DNA of 14,780 nt, taken from positions 1 to 14,780 of the forward strand of contig PQAG01000146.1 in the NCBI GenBank assembly GCA_003104895.1, given 5' to 3'. The notes below the pieces were generated by a model. The model was given only the letters and a program-made list of their open reading frames with translations. It was not told the origin of the DNA and searched no databases. Shown here piece by piece: positions 14,225 through 14,780 of the stretch. Made by a program: the position numbers and the translations under genes. Positions within the stretch are counted from its first letter, which is position 1, and every line of letters begins with the position of its first letter. The stretch comes from Nitrosomonadales bacterium (GTDB taxonomy: Bacteria > Pseudomonadota > Gammaproteobacteria > Burkholderiales > Sulfuricellaceae).

Positions 14225-14780
14225 GTTCATCCGCTCCAGCGGCAGGCTTGCGCGGTGCAGCGACGATCTTGATGGCACCATCCGGCATCTCGCCCTTCAT
14301 GCGCCGCTTGTAATACTCGCGGTTGGACTTGAACAGCGGGACTGGCCCCCATTTCATCTGGATCACGCCGTCATCCGGGCAGAATTCAGCGCAGCGCCCG
14401 CACAGGGTGCAGTCCTCGTGGTAGGCCTTGCTGCCGTGCTCGCGGGCAATCTCGTGGATATCCATCGGGCAGGCCTTGGCACAGATACCGCATTTGTCGC
14501 ACTTGTCGTGCTGCTTCTTTGCCAGCCGCATCGGCGACAGGCGCTGGAACACCGCGTTGAACGAAAGCAGCGGGCAGATGCGGCAGAATGGCTGGCGCAC
14601 CGCAAATGCCGCCACCAGCGTGAAACCGGCCAGGGTGTTGGCGATGGCGCCGAGGACGAAGGCAATGCCGTCGCCGGTGCGTAGCGCCATTTGCTCGGTG
14701 CTGCCGGTGAGCAGGGTGGTGGCGATGCGCGACGGACAGATGTCGCAGTAGGGATTGCCCAGACTGTGCGGCGTCACGCC
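14217..14780 (-). CDS. Membrane polyferredoxin (NapH/NosR/CcoG-like), C-terminal part
   Basis: The gene enters from beyond the right edge; 188 codons including the stop are visible. A membrane part carries cysteine motifs CDICPS and RQPFCRICP, which are typical of NapH/NosR-type quinol-linked ferredoxins. A C-terminal cytoplasmic domain has two four-cysteine motifs, CDKCGICAKACP and CTLCGRCAEFCP, each suited to a [4Fe-4S] cluster. It probably passes electrons between the quinone pool and a partner. The stop overlaps the DsbD-like start, making a functional pair likely: iron-sulfur electron input to thiol transfer across the membrane. Without the N-terminus I cannot choose between NapH, CcoG and other branches. 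Confidence 0.85.
   Translation of the reverse strand, partial: GVTPHSLGNPYCDICPSRIATTLLTGSTEQMALRTGDGIAFVLGAIANTLAGFTLVAAFAVRQPFCRICPLLSFNAVFQRLSPMRLAKKQHDKCDKCGICAKACPMDIHEIAREHGSKAYHEDCTLCGRCAEFCPDDGVIQMKWGPVPLFKSNREYYKRRMKGEMPDGAIKIVAAPRKPAAGADEHA

Noticed and set aside
1..14780. CRISPR arrays, tRNA, rRNA or phage genes
   Set aside because: No regularly spaced repeats, no tRNA-like cloverleaf and no rRNA or phage structural genes were recognised on reading either strand.

Overview
The window looks like chromosomal DNA of a GC-rich Gram-negative bacterium, most likely a betaproteobacterium. It encodes outer-membrane TonB-dependent receptors, a periplasmic MsrP/MsrQ methionine sulfoxide repair pair, a QseB/QseC-type two-component system and a dihaem cytochrome c (DHC). 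The lineage is an inference from gene content and protein style, not from a marker gene.

Layout. On the + strand, the 3' end of a DHC-type cytochrome (1-183) is followed by an OmpR-family response regulator (234-893) and its overlapping histidine kinase (890-2236). Everything else that is clearly coding runs on the - strand, convergent with the first block. From the right edge it is: the end of a membrane polyferredoxin (14217-14780), a DsbD/CcdA-like membrane protein (13562-14224), a 0.7 kb non-coding stretch with a perfect 44-bp palindrome, a TonB-dependent receptor (10396-12834), a secreted Asp-box beta-propeller protein (9170-10396), a secreted thioredoxin-like protein (8712-9173), a 0.3 kb gap with a promoter and a MITE-like element, tonB-exbB-exbD (8393-6667), a second TonB-dependent receptor (4374-6647), a 0.35 kb gap with two hairpins that resemble terminators, msrP (3078-4022) and msrQ (2323-2919).

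How the genes may work together. The receptor at 4374-6647 carries the CxxxM plus HxM residue pattern known from the copper receptor OprC (C110/M114 and H316/M318), and it has its own TonB-ExbB-ExbD motor in the same operon. The upstream receptor-propeller-thioredoxin operon is rich in paired cysteines (CC, CECC, CSHC), and the DsbD-like and polyferredoxin genes further upstream could move electrons across the membrane. MsrPQ repairs oxidised methionines in the periplasm. My working hypothesis is a copper (or other soft metal) acquisition and periplasmic redox island. Only the OprC-type motif is direct evidence for copper; the rest is context.

Regulatory layer. A related motif of the form GCGRC-N5-GYCGC occurs at the predicted tonB promoter and twice, in inverted orientation, inside the 44-bp palindrome, with a one-mismatch copy just downstream of the DsbD-like gene. 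A 168-bp element with 25-bp inverted ends sits in the predicted tonB leader, and a long REP-like hairpin separates msrP from msrQ.
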